Positions 1-8,198 of a stretch of 64,000 bases of DNA are shown here, one piece after another; the first letter of the stretch is position 1, and every line of letters starts with the position of its first letter. The translations under genes were made by a program, and so were the position numbers. The DNA is from Akkermansiaceae bacterium (GTDB lineage: Bacteria; Verrucomicrobiota; Verrucomicrobiia; Verrucomicrobiales; Akkermansiaceae). The DNA lies in contig CAIRGO010000057.1 in NCBI GenBank assembly GCA_903878115.1, forward strand, positions 44,727 to 108,726, written 5' to 3'. Under the pieces are notes generated by a model that saw only the letters and a list, made by a program, of their open reading frames with translations, was not told the DNA's origin and did not search any database.

Positions 1-153
1 GGTGGTGTCTAGCATAGCGAGCCGTGGGTGTCCTGGTGGTGAATCCAGACGGTTGCGGGTGAGGGGGATGCGAGAGTAAGGTGAAAAAAATACATCTGTA
101 AATAAGTTCTTTAATCCTTCGCTTTTCAGTAATTTCTGTGACTCCCAAGCAAA

Positions 154-873
154 GTGAAAAAAGCGCAGAAACTACGAAAGACAAACGCGCAGAACTGTGC
201 TATAACCATGCCGATGAGCAGCAAGGAAAAAGACCCTGAACAAGATGAAGCACTCGCCGCCATCTGCGCGAAAACGCGGAAAAGTCTTATTGCTCGTCTC
301 GATAACTGGGAGGACCAGAAGACCTGGGATGAATTTTATCAAACGTATTGGAAGCTCATCTATGCCGTTGCAATCAAAGCTGGATTGCGTCCCGACGAAG
401 CTTTCGATTGCGTTCAAGAAACGATTTTATCGATTGCGAAGCAGAGCAAAAAAAAGCTCTACGATCCAGAGCAAGGATCGTTTAAATCATGGCTGATGAA
501 CATGACGCGTTGGCGCATCAATGATCAATTTCGTAAGCGGAAAAAAGATACCGCGATGAATACTGGCGAATGGGATGATGAGCGCAAAACCGCAGTGATT
601 GATCGCTTCGAGGACCCTAACGGAATGCCCTTGGATCGCGTCTGGGATGCGGAGTGGCGTCGCAATATGGCCGACGCCGCACTCACTCGTGTGCGCGCCC
701 AAGTATCGCCGAAACAGTATCAAATTTTCGATTACTACGTGCTTCGTGAATGGGACGCTGGAAAAGTCCAGAAGCACTTAGGAGTGAGCATGGCGCAAGT
801 TTATCTCGCCAAACATCGCGTTGGCTCAGTGTTGAAAAAAGAGTTAGAAAAGTTACGCGAAGATGGCGAGTAA
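154..873 (+). CDS. RNA polymerase sigma-70 family (ECF-like) sigma factor; GTG start, alternative ATG near 208
   Basis: Region 2-like 'FDCVQETILSIAKQ...FKSWLMNMTRWRINDQFRKRK' and C-terminal HTH-like 'AGKVQKHLGVSMAQVYLAKHRV'. Confidence 0.85.
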   Translation: MKKAQKLRKTNAQNCAITMPMSSKEKDPEQDEALAAICAKTRKSLIARLDNWEDQKTWDEFYQTYWKLIYAVAIKAGLRPDEAFDCVQETILSIAKQSKKKLYDPEQGSFKSWLMNMTRWRINDQFRKRKKDTAMNTGEWDDERKTAVIDRFEDPNGMPLDRVWDAEWRRNMADAALTRVRAQVSPKQYQIFDYYVLREWDAGKVQKHLGVSMAQVYLAKHRVGSVLKKELEKLREDGE

Positions 874-3430
874 AGAGCGACCACATCCTTTGATTCCCGA
901 TCATGAAGTGCTCCGTAAAATCGGCGGTGGTGCTTATGGCGAGGTGTGGTTAGCTCGCGGTGAAACGGGAGCCATGCGTGCCGTGAAAGTAGTCTGGCGA
1001 GAGGACTTCGAAGACGAGCGTACATTTGAACGGGAGTTCGAGGGTATCCTTCGATTTGAACCAATCTCTCGCGATCATCCTGGCTTAGTGAACGTATTGC
1101 ACGTGGGCCGCAGCCCAGACCGGCACTCGTTTTATTATTACGTCATGGAGTTGGGTGATGATATTCATCATGGTAAAGAAATTCATCCAGTGGAGTACGA
1201 ACCGCGGACCTTGCGTGCTGATAGCAAGGACACCAAAGCAAAATTGTTTCCTGTGGATCAGTGCCTTGAAGTGGGCTTGCGTTTGGCAGAAGCGTTAGAG
1301 CATCTTCATGAGCGCGGCTTGGCGCATCGTGATGTAAAACCATCTAACGTAATTTTCGTGGGCGGTAAAGCGAAGCTCGCAGACATCGGACTCGTTGCCG
1401 CACGTGGACAACGCACCTTTGTGGGCACGGAAGGTTTTGTTCCTCCCGAGGGGCCGGGTTCAGCGCAAGCGGATATTTATTCGTTAGGCAAAGTTCTCTA
1501 TGAAATTGCCACGGGCAAAGATCGCCTAGATTTTCCTGCCTTGCCAGATGAGTTGCCTACGGGAGAAGATCGGAAAAAATGGTTAGCTCTCAATCGCATC
1601 ATTTGTGATGTCTGCGAGCCGCATTTGTCCAAACGCACGATCAGCACAGCGGGCGATCTGGCAGACGCGCTTCGTCGAGTGCAACGCGGCAAGCGCCGGC
1701 GCAGAAGTCGCACCACTGCTCTGTTCATGACCTTGATGGTGTTGCTAGCGGGAGCAGGATTTTTTGCTTGGAAATATGCGGAAAAAGCTGTGCTTGTTGA
1801 ATGGGTTAGTAGTTTATTTCAAACCAATAAACAGCCAGTAAATCCAGTCGTCAAGATGGGAAAAATTAAAATCGTTAGTGATCCCGAAGGCGCCGAAGTA
1901 TTGGATGAACAAGGGCGTCACCTCGGTGAAACGCAAACTGGTGTAATTGAGCGTCCAGTGGGTAGCCAGGTGAAATTTACGCTGCGGAAAAATGGCTATC
2001 AAGAAATGACGATCGAGCATCTCGTGAAAGTATCGAAAGAGCCGGAATTGTTAGGCGGAGCTTTAAAGATTTTCTCGCCACCATTATTGGGCGAAGCGTG
2101 GGTGGATCACTTAGGCATTCGTTATTTGCCTGAAGAAGATCGACATATTTCTAAAGATTATGTGGGCGAAAGTACCTGGAATTTGTATGTGAAAGAGGCA
2201 AAACGTCCGGCAGGTGTCGGCACGATAATTGGAATTTCTGAAAATGGCGCGCCTTCACGCGTGGTCATCACTAGTGCTGCTGAAGCGGAATTGTTTTGTC
2301 GCTGGCATCAACGCGGTGCTTCACCATCGTATCTAACAAGTGATCAGGAAATCATGGCGCGTATGGCGACTACTTTCGAACATCCGGCGATTACAGAGGA
2401 GATGCGCGCTAAGGCGCTCAAGCCGTTTCAAGTGGTGGTGCGGCCAGTTCCTTACGGTTCGATCGAGGTGATCGCCAATCCCGCAGGCGTGGAAGTTTAT
2501 GTGAATGAGGAATCGCGCGGTCGGATTTACGGCTCTTCGATTATTGAAAAAGTTCACCCAGGTGCTGTCGATTTGATGTTTTTGTTAGATGGTTACAAAC
2601 CGCAAACCGTGACAGTCACGTTGCAGAATAATGAGCGCATTTCTGTGCCGATTGAACTGAAACAAAATCAGGGCGTGGTGTTTGGAAAAAACTGGGAAAA
2701 TGCGTTAGGGATGAAATTTGTCCCCTTGGGCGAGGAATTGATGGTAAGTGCTTGGGAAACACGGGTGCGTGATTTTGATCTTTATCAGTCAGAAACAAAA
2801 GTGCTGCCAATTCCTACCACCGATTTTCCCCAAGGGCCTGATCATCCGGTTGTCTATGTCAAACGCGATGATGCCATAAAGTTCTGCGAGTGGCTTACGC
2901 TGCGCGAGCGTAAGGACGAACGCATTCAGTTTTCTCAGCAATACCGTTTGCCTACTGATGCGGAATGGTCGCTCATGGCTGGACTGAATGTAGAAAAAGG
3001 TGCCACACCTGGGGAGCGCGATGGACAAGGCGAAAAAGTTTGGCCCTGGCACAAAATGTGGCCGCCACCTCCAGGATCAGGAAATTTCGGCGATGAATCA
3101 CTGCAGAAATCCAGTGGTGTCAATTCCTCTGGTATCATTCTTGGTTACAATGATGGTTTTATTTATACCTCGCCCGTTGGTTCGTTTCCATCAAATGTGT
3201 TAGGCATCTATGACCTATCGGGAAATGTCCACGAATGGGTCTCTGATGACTATAGCAATCGCAAACTCTACGGCGTAGTGCGCGGGGGAGGTTGGAATAC
3301 TGCCTCGCAGGAAAAACTTGCGTTGGCGTTTCGACATGCCATCGAACCGAACAAGCGTGATAACCTTTACGGCTTTCGCGTGGTCATATCAAAAATAGAA
3401 AAAGAAGTCTCCAGTAACCAAAATCAATAA
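863..3430 (+). CDS. Membrane Ser/Thr protein kinase with two PEGA-like repeats and a C-terminal SUMF1/FGE-like domain
   Basis: KIGGGAYGEVW, AVKVVW, HRDVKPSN, DIG in place of DFG; TM helix 'TALFMTLMVLLAGAGFFAW'; PEGA-like 'GKIKIVSDPEGAEV' and 'GSIEVIANPAGVEVYV'; SUMF1-like 'YRLPTDAEWSLMAG...GNVHEWVSDD...VVRGGGWN...YGFRVV'. Confidence 0.9.
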   Translation: MASKERPHPLIPDHEVLRKIGGGAYGEVWLARGETGAMRAVKVVWREDFEDERTFEREFEGILRFEPISRDHPGLVNVLHVGRSPDRHSFYYYVMELGDDIHHGKEIHPVEYEPRTLRADSKDTKAKLFPVDQCLEVGLRLAEALEHLHERGLAHRDVKPSNVIFVGGKAKLADIGLVAARGQRTFVGTEGFVPPEGPGSAQADIYSLGKVLYEIATGKDRLDFPALPDELPTGEDRKKWLALNRIICDVCEPHLSKRTISTAGDLADALRRVQRGKRRRRSRTTALFMTLMVLLAGAGFFAWKYAEKAVLVEWVSSLFQTNKQPVNPVVKMGKIKIVSDPEGAEVLDEQGRHLGETQTGVIERPVGSQVKFTLRKNGYQEMTIEHLVKVSKEPELLGGALKIFSPPLLGEAWVDHLGIRYLPEEDRHISKDYVGESTWNLYVKEAKRPAGVGTIIGISENGAPSRVVITSAAEAELFCRWHQRGASPSYLTSDQEIMARMATTFEHPAITEEMRAKALKPFQVVVRPVPYGSIEVIANPAGVEVYVNEESRGRIYGSSIIEKVHPGAVDLMFLLDGYKPQTVTVTLQNNERISVPIELKQNQGVVFGKNWENALGMKFVPLGEELMVSAWETRVRDFDLYQSETKVLPIPTTDFPQGPDHPVVYVKRDDAIKFCEWLTLRERKDERIQFSQQYRLPTDAEWSLMAGLNVEKGATPGERDGQGEKVWPWHKMWPPPPGSGNFGDESLQKSSGVNSSGIILGYNDGFIYTSPVGSFPSNVLGIYDLSGNVHEWVSDDYSNRKLYGVVRGGGWNTASQEKLALAFRHAIEPNKRDNLYGFRVVISKIEKEVSSNQNQ

Positions 3431-3435
3431 CAAGT

Positions 3436-3849
3436 ATGATTGAAATTCGCATTAATTATGAAGGTGAATTGCACTGTTCAGCACTGCATGTTCCCTCAGG
3501 AAATGTCATTGTGACCGATGCCCCCGTCGATAATAACGGACGCGGTGAAGCATTCTCTCCCACTGATCTAGTCGCCACCGCACTCGGTGCCTGTATGGCC
3601 ACGGTCATGGGGATTGTCGCAAAACGCAAAGAGGTCGAATTGGCTGGGATGAAAATTACGGTTCATAAAGAAATGAGCACCGATACCCCACGGCGCATCG
3701 TCGCATTGCCCGTTGCCATTACTATGCCTATAGTAGAATCGCATGCCATCGCTCCGTTGCTTCAGGCCGCCGTTCACGCATGTCCGGTTCATAATAGCAT
3801 CCACCCAGACATCGACGTCCCCATCGTCTGGCTATGGCAGCAAGCCTAA
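3436..3849 (+). CDS. OsmC family protein
   Basis: 'AFSPTDLVATALGACMATVMGIVAKRKEVELAGMKITVHKEM' and 'ACPVHNSIHPDI' match the OsmC pattern. Confidence 0.88.
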   Translation: MIEIRINYEGELHCSALHVPSGNVIVTDAPVDNNGRGEAFSPTDLVATALGACMATVMGIVAKRKEVELAGMKITVHKEMSTDTPRRIVALPVAITMPIVESHAIAPLLQAAVHACPVHNSIHPDIDVPIVWLWQQA

Positions 3850-3980
3850 GGCAAAAAATTCTAACATCTTCTTCTTCTTCTTCTTCTTCCCTTCGTGAAC
3901 TTCGCGGCTTCGTGTGAGACATTGTTTTTTATTGTCAAAGATCAGACGGATCGGGTAAATCAGACCGATTAGACAGATCG
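3846..3980 (+). repeat. Dispersed intergenic repeat, copy 1 (inverted relative to 8028-8150)
   Basis: CTAAGGC..TCTAACATCTTC..CTTCGTGA.CTTCG.GGCTTCGTGTGAGAC..GATCAGACGGATC..AAATCAGAC.GAT.AGAC.GATCG shared with the reverse complement of 8028-8150; includes about seven CTT units. Confidence 0.85.
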
Positions 3981-4260
3981 CCCCTGTTTCTTTTCCCGCA
4001 CACTGTTCTCTAACAAATTCTGTTAATTCATACAATTCTGAAATTCTGTTTAAAATTGTCCTGCCACTCATCACGCTTTTTTATCCTACCGAAGAAGTCA
4101 CTCAAATTCATGCCATAATATTCTTCGTTAAATAATATCCTTCGTGTCTTAGCGTCTTTGTGAACTTTGCGGTTAATCAAAAAAGTCCTCTAATTCATTA
4201 ATTCGCCACCGTTGACCAGGAATCATTTTTCCTTGAAAATACAATAAAAAGGCACTTTTT

Positions 4261-4274
4261 TGTTCAATCGAACA
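4261..4274. promoter_or_regulatory. LexA/SOS box upstream of recA
   Basis: Perfect TGTTC-AATC-GAACA palindrome, 64 nt before the likely recA ATG (4338); matches the Verrucomicrobia LexA motif TGTTC-N4-GAACA as I recall it. Confidence 0.85.
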
Positions 4275-4337
4275 TCTTTTTTATTGACTTTTGCCATGTT
4301 TTTGACAAATTCCGTCTGTCAACCACATCATAACACT

Positions 4338-5378
4338 ATGGCAGCGAAAACTACTACATCAGACTCAGGGGCCGAAAAAATGGCCGAAGCACGCAAAAGA
4401 AACCTCGACGCAGCAATCTCTCAAATCCAAAAAGAATTTGGCGAAGCCGCGATCATGCGCATGGGTGACGACACCCGCATGGACGTGGAAGTCATCCCCA
4501 CCGGCAACTTGCTGATCGACCGCGCTCTCGGTGTCGGCGGTGTACCTCGCGGACGGATCATCGAAGTCTTCGGACCAGAATCTTCGGGCAAAACGACTCT
4601 CACTCTCACCGTCATCGCGCAGGCACAAAAGCGCGGCGGATTGGCCGCTTTCATCGACGTGGAACATGCGCTCGATCCTCAATACGCTCGTAAACTCGGC
4701 GTGAATCTTGACGATCTGCTGGTCTCCCAACCGTCTTCGGGCGAGGAAGCGTTGCAAATCTGCGAAGCCTTGGTGCGCTCGAATGCGATCGACGTCGTCG
4801 TGCTCGACTCGGTGGCCGCGCTGGTCACCAAGCAAGAACTCGACGGCGAGATTGGTGATTCCACTGTCGGTGCCCAAGCTCGTTTGATGAGTGCCGCGAT
4901 GCGCAAGCTCACCAGTTTTATCTCGAAGGCAAAAACCGTGTGCATTTTCACTAACCAGATTCGTGAAAAAATCGGCGTGATGTTCGGCAGCCCCGAAACC
5001 ACACCCGGCGGACGTGCGTTGAAGTTTTTCTCTTCCGTTCGACTCGATATTCGCCGCATCGGTCAAATCAAATCGTCCGACGGCACCGTGATCGGCAGTC
5101 GGACGAAAGTGAAAGTGGTGAAAAACAAAGTGGCACCGCCATTCGCGGAAGCCGAATTCGACATCATGTTCAACGAAGGCATTTCTTCCACTGGTTCCTT
5201 GCTCGATCTCGCGTTAGAAATGGAGATCGTGCAAAAACGTGGCAGCTGGTTCAGCTACAACGGCACTCAATTGGCACAAGGCCGCGATGCCTGCAAAGAA
5301 ATGCTGAAAAATGATCCCGCGCTCTACGCCGATATGGAAGCTCAAGTTCTCGCCAAACTAAGCGAGCCGAAGAAATAA
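4338..5378 (+). CDS. recA: Recombinase RecA (the ORF track start at 4260 is over-extended)
   Basis: [19 protein letters not shown], '[18 protein letters not shown]', '[37 protein letters not shown]'. Confidence 0.98.
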   Translation: MAAKTTTSDSGAEKMAEARKRNLDAAISQIQKEFGEAAIMRMGDDTRMDVEVIPTGNLLIDRALGVGGVPRGRIIEVFGPESSGKTTLTLTVIAQAQKRGGLAAFIDVEHALDPQYARKLGVNLDDLLVSQPSSGEEALQICEALVRSNAIDVVVLDSVAALVTKQELDGEIGDSTVGAQARLMSAAMRKLTSFISKAKTVCIFTNQIREKIGVMFGSPETTPGGRALKFFSSVRLDIRRIGQIKSSDGTVIGSRTKVKVVKNKVAPPFAEAEFDIMFNEGISSTGSLLDLALEMEIVQKRGSWFSYNGTQLAQGRDACKEMLKNDPALYADMEAQVLAKLSEPKK

Positions 5379-5571
5379 GGAAGTTCAACTAGCAGTGCCC
5401 CCCTAGTGTGCGGAGCCATGGCTCGACTTGGGGGCGGCTTCTTGAACCCTGAGTGCGGAACCTTGGTTCCGCCCATGGCTCGGCTTGCCGAGCGGGGGGG
5501 CTTTAGTGAATGGTCAGTTGCAGTGGATTTCCTATGCAGTTAGCCAACCGCAATAGGTAAGTCTCTAAGGC

Positions 5572-5825
5572 GATCAAACTAGGGAAATGAAGACCATTGG
5601 GTGGGAATCATTGTTCACGTATCACGAATGATGAGGTGTCCCCGAGGGACGCGGGTCCTATTGGTGGCTCAACCCCATGACTTCGCTTAGGCTTGTCATG
5701 GGCTTTTATGAGTTGTCCCTACTTCGCCGCCTACTTCGCTAAAGCTACGAAGGCCGAGAAGGGCTACGAAGGACAAGCCGCAAGGGACAAAAGAACGCTG
5801 GAAAATCCGATGCCATCACGTCCCT
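5572..5825 (+). repeat. Long direct repeat copy A, upstream of the TA module
   Basis: About 254 bp imperfect match to 6569-6821; contains CCCATGAC...GTCATGGG and TTGTCCCT...AGGGACAA inverted repeats. Confidence 0.92.
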
Positions 5826-6033
5826 CGGGGACGATTGATAAAAGCCCACGACAAGCACGCTCCGTGCGCCGTCGTGGGGATGCGTTCCCCATCCTCTTCT
5901 TCGTCCCTCGGGGACGATTCATTCGTATAAGATCATTGCGTGTCTATATTGAGAATCGTTAATTTTTGGAACATGTCATATTTTGGATCACCTTCCCTAA
6001 CAAATATCGAGAGGACCCCATTCTGCCTCTGCA

Positions 6034-6300
6034 TTATTCTGAGATTAGCTTGTCGTAATCGGAGTGATGCCCGATCCACAGCCAAATCATAGCTCCCTCG
6101 TGACGAACTCCTAGAGCACGATACTGGATCCCTGCGCGAACGGACCAATATCTGCCAACTTTTTTGAAGTGTAGTGAGGGGTGAAATGGGTCGGCCTTCA
6201 GAAGCAGAAAATTCTCGTCGGCAACGCCTTGAATGCGCGCTGGTAGCTTGTCGTAAGCGTCCCAAAACTTCTTGGTAGCGTGATGGATCAAAGGGTTCAA
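6034..6300 (-). CDS. RelE/ParE-like toxin
   Basis: 88 aa; 'ATKKFWDAYDKLPARIQGVADENFLLLKADPFHPSLHFKKVGRYWSVRAGIQYRALGVRHEG..WLWIGHHSDYDKLI'; overlaps the upstream antitoxin ORF by 4 nt. Confidence 0.85.
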   Translation of the reverse strand: MNPLIHHATKKFWDAYDKLPARIQGVADENFLLLKADPFHPSLHFKKVGRYWSVRAGIQYRALGVRHEGAMIWLWIGHHSDYDKLISE

Positions 6301-6500
6301 AGGCTGCGTGTTACGCCTGCGACATACTCTTCGATTCCCTCAGCGGCAAGCTTGTCGAGTTTCCCCGCAGAAATGTCGCGCTCAATCTGCGCATCCCACT
6401 CGGCAGCATCGAACGTAGAGAACCATTCGCGAAAAGCAGCCAAGTCATCGCGACTCAATTGTTCCACGGCATGTTCCAGTGATGTTACGGCTTGATTCAT
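6297..6500 (-). CDS. Antitoxin of the adjacent RelE/ParE-like toxin
   Basis: 67 aa; 'DLAAFREWFSTFDAAEWDAQIERDISAGKLDKLAAEGIEEY' is a typical antitoxin pattern; ATGA overlap with toxin. Confidence 0.82.
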   Translation of the reverse strand: MNQAVTSLEHAVEQLSRDDLAAFREWFSTFDAAEWDAQIERDISAGKLDKLAAEGIEEYVAGVTRSL

Positions 6501-6568
6501 GGCGAAAATATAGCGCCAGCAAGCTTACCAAGCAATGCTAATTTTTTTGCATGTTAGGGGATCGGGCT

Positions 6569-6821
6569 ATCAAGCCAGGAAAATGAAGACCTTTGGGAGC
6601 GATTCATGGTTCACGTATCACAAGTGATGAGGTGTCCGCGAGGGACACGGTTCCTGTTGGTTGCTTAACCCCATGACTACGCTGACGCATGTCATGGGCT
6701 TTTATGAGTTGTCCCTACTTCGCCGCCTACTTCGCTAAAGCTACGAAGGCCGAGAAGGGCTACGAAGGACAAGCCGTAAGGGACAAAAGATCGTTGGGAA
6801 ATCCGATGCCATCACGTCCCT
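6569..6821 (+). repeat. Long direct repeat copy B, on the other side of the TA module
   Basis: Imperfect copy of 5572-5825. Confidence 0.92.
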
Positions 6822-6828
6822 GTTTTTC

Positions 6829-7926
6829 TTATTCGTCCCAGCTGCTTGTGGAGTGTTTCAGCCAATAGCCATATTTCTTCGAAATCTTGCCGGAATTTCC
6901 GCCACCGGCCAACGAAGGTCCTGTCGCCTCGCGATGGCTCCAGTCGAATGTGTCGTCGCTAGTCCGCTTGAGAATGATCTCCACTACGATCCCGTAGTCC
7001 TTGGTTTTAAGATCCCGATAACTTGTTTTCGCTTTGCCTTTTGGTTCTGCATTCCGATCAATTTCCTGCGCCTGGGAGCGAGCTCGCACATTGGGCCAAA
7101 ATCTCCGAAAGTAGGTGAGCTGTTCGTTGTTGGGATCATTGCCGTTGAGGGAGAGAAACCGAACCTCATCTTCTTTGTCCTTCGATCGTAGGAACAGTTC
7201 GTCGAGAAGCGCCTCTGGATAGTCCCCAACATTGCGTTCGTTCTTGTCAGGCTTGCGTAGCGCATCGCAAAGCTCCATCTGCCCATCCTCGAACGCGTAA
7301 TCAATGGGGCGTTTGCCATACTTGCAACGCGCATCCAAATCCGCGCCATTCTCTACCAGCATTTTTGCCGCGCGCGGCTCATTGTGCACGGCGGCATAGT
7401 GTAATGCCGTCCACTGCGTGTCCCAATCCAATGGCACATTGATCGATAGACCCGCTTGCAGAAGCGCTTCGAGCAGCTTGGTGTTGCAGCGTGCGATCGC
7501 CCACCGCGCCGACGCGCAAAGAGCGACGTGATCGGAAGGTCGATCATCCTCGGGTTCCTTCTCTACCGCGGGCGTGTCCGTAACGACGGCACTTTTATGA
7601 ACGACTCCGAAACCATTGCCCTTTTCGTTGACGAAATACTCGACATGCAAATTGATGTTAGGATCTGTGATTCCCAGAGATAGGCCTGTGGTTTTATTGT
7701 CCACACTCACGCTGAAATGATCGGACCCAGAGGCATTGAGGAAAACGGCTCCGATCTGCTTAAACGGACCATTGGCATCGCCGAATTCCGTAACGAAAGT
7801 TTCGCGGGGATTCGCGTTCATTTTGCGCGCCGTCGCGGTTGAGAGAGGGAAGTTGATCTTTTCCTCGGCTTGTAATGATCCGAGTGTCAGGAACACCCCA
7901 GCAAGCATGTGAATTAGATTTTTCAT
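6829..7926 (-). CDS. Secreted ankyrin-repeat protein
   Basis: Signal peptide 'MKNLIHMLAGVFLTLGSLQAEE'; ankyrin units 'TALHYAAVHNEPRAAKMLVENGADLDARCKYGKRPIDYAFEDG'. Confidence 0.75.
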   Translation of the reverse strand: MKNLIHMLAGVFLTLGSLQAEEKINFPLSTATARKMNANPRETFVTEFGDANGPFKQIGAVFLNASGSDHFSVSVDNKTTGLSLGITDPNINLHVEYFVNEKGNGFGVVHKSAVVTDTPAVEKEPEDDRPSDHVALCASARWAIARCNTKLLEALLQAGLSINVPLDWDTQWTALHYAAVHNEPRAAKMLVENGADLDARCKYGKRPIDYAFEDGQMELCDALRKPDKNERNVGDYPEALLDELFLRSKDKEDEVRFLSLNGNDPNNEQLTYFRRFWPNVRARSQAQEIDRNAEPKGKAKTSYRDLKTKDYGIVVEIILKRTSDDTFDWSHREATGPSLAGGGNSGKISKKYGYWLKHSTSSWDE

Positions 7927-8027
7927 ATTCTTAGGCGAACAGCATCATTCGTTCAGGACCAAAGTAGTGATTGATCGCAATCTCCACAAGAATCATATCG
8001 TGAAAATTTGTGAGCATTGAGCAGCGG

Positions 8028-8150
8028 CGATCCGTCTCATCCGTCTGATTTTCCTGATCCGTCTGATCTGTGACAAAAAAGGCAGGGTCTCACACGAAGC
8101 CACGAAACTCACGAAGTGAAGAAGATGTTAGATTTTTTTTACGGCCTTAG
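8028..8150 (-). repeat. Dispersed intergenic repeat, copy 2 (inverted relative to 3846-3980)
   Basis: Reverse complement aligns along its length with 3846-3980, with a shorter CTT run. Confidence 0.85.
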
Positions 8151-8198
8151 TATCACTCGGTGCTTGTCAATTTCTGCACGACATTGAAGTCTAGCGCT

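Noticed and set aside
863-3430. SUMF1-like domain of the kinase as the maturase for the nearby sulfatases
   Set aside because: The expected FGE catalytic/copper-binding cysteines are not apparent and the domain is fused to a kinase with PEGA repeats.
3868-3890. CTT run as a short CRISPR-like or phase-variation repeat
   Set aside because: It is a simple trinucleotide run with no spacers, lying after the OsmC stop codon rather than inside a gene or clear promoter.
4260-4337. N-terminal extension of RecA in the ORF track
   Set aside because: It translates across the LexA box and lacks similarity to RecA; ATG at 4338 fits the conserved N-terminus.
4365-5066. Long antisense ORFs opposite recA and other genes (for example 233 aa at 4365-5066)
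   Set aside because: They are opposite strongly conserved coding sequence, show low-complexity His/Arg-rich translations and no domains.
5693-5962. ORF 5693-5962 as a protein-coding gene
   Set aside because: It lies in the palindromic direct repeat; composition follows the repeat and no domain is recognisable.
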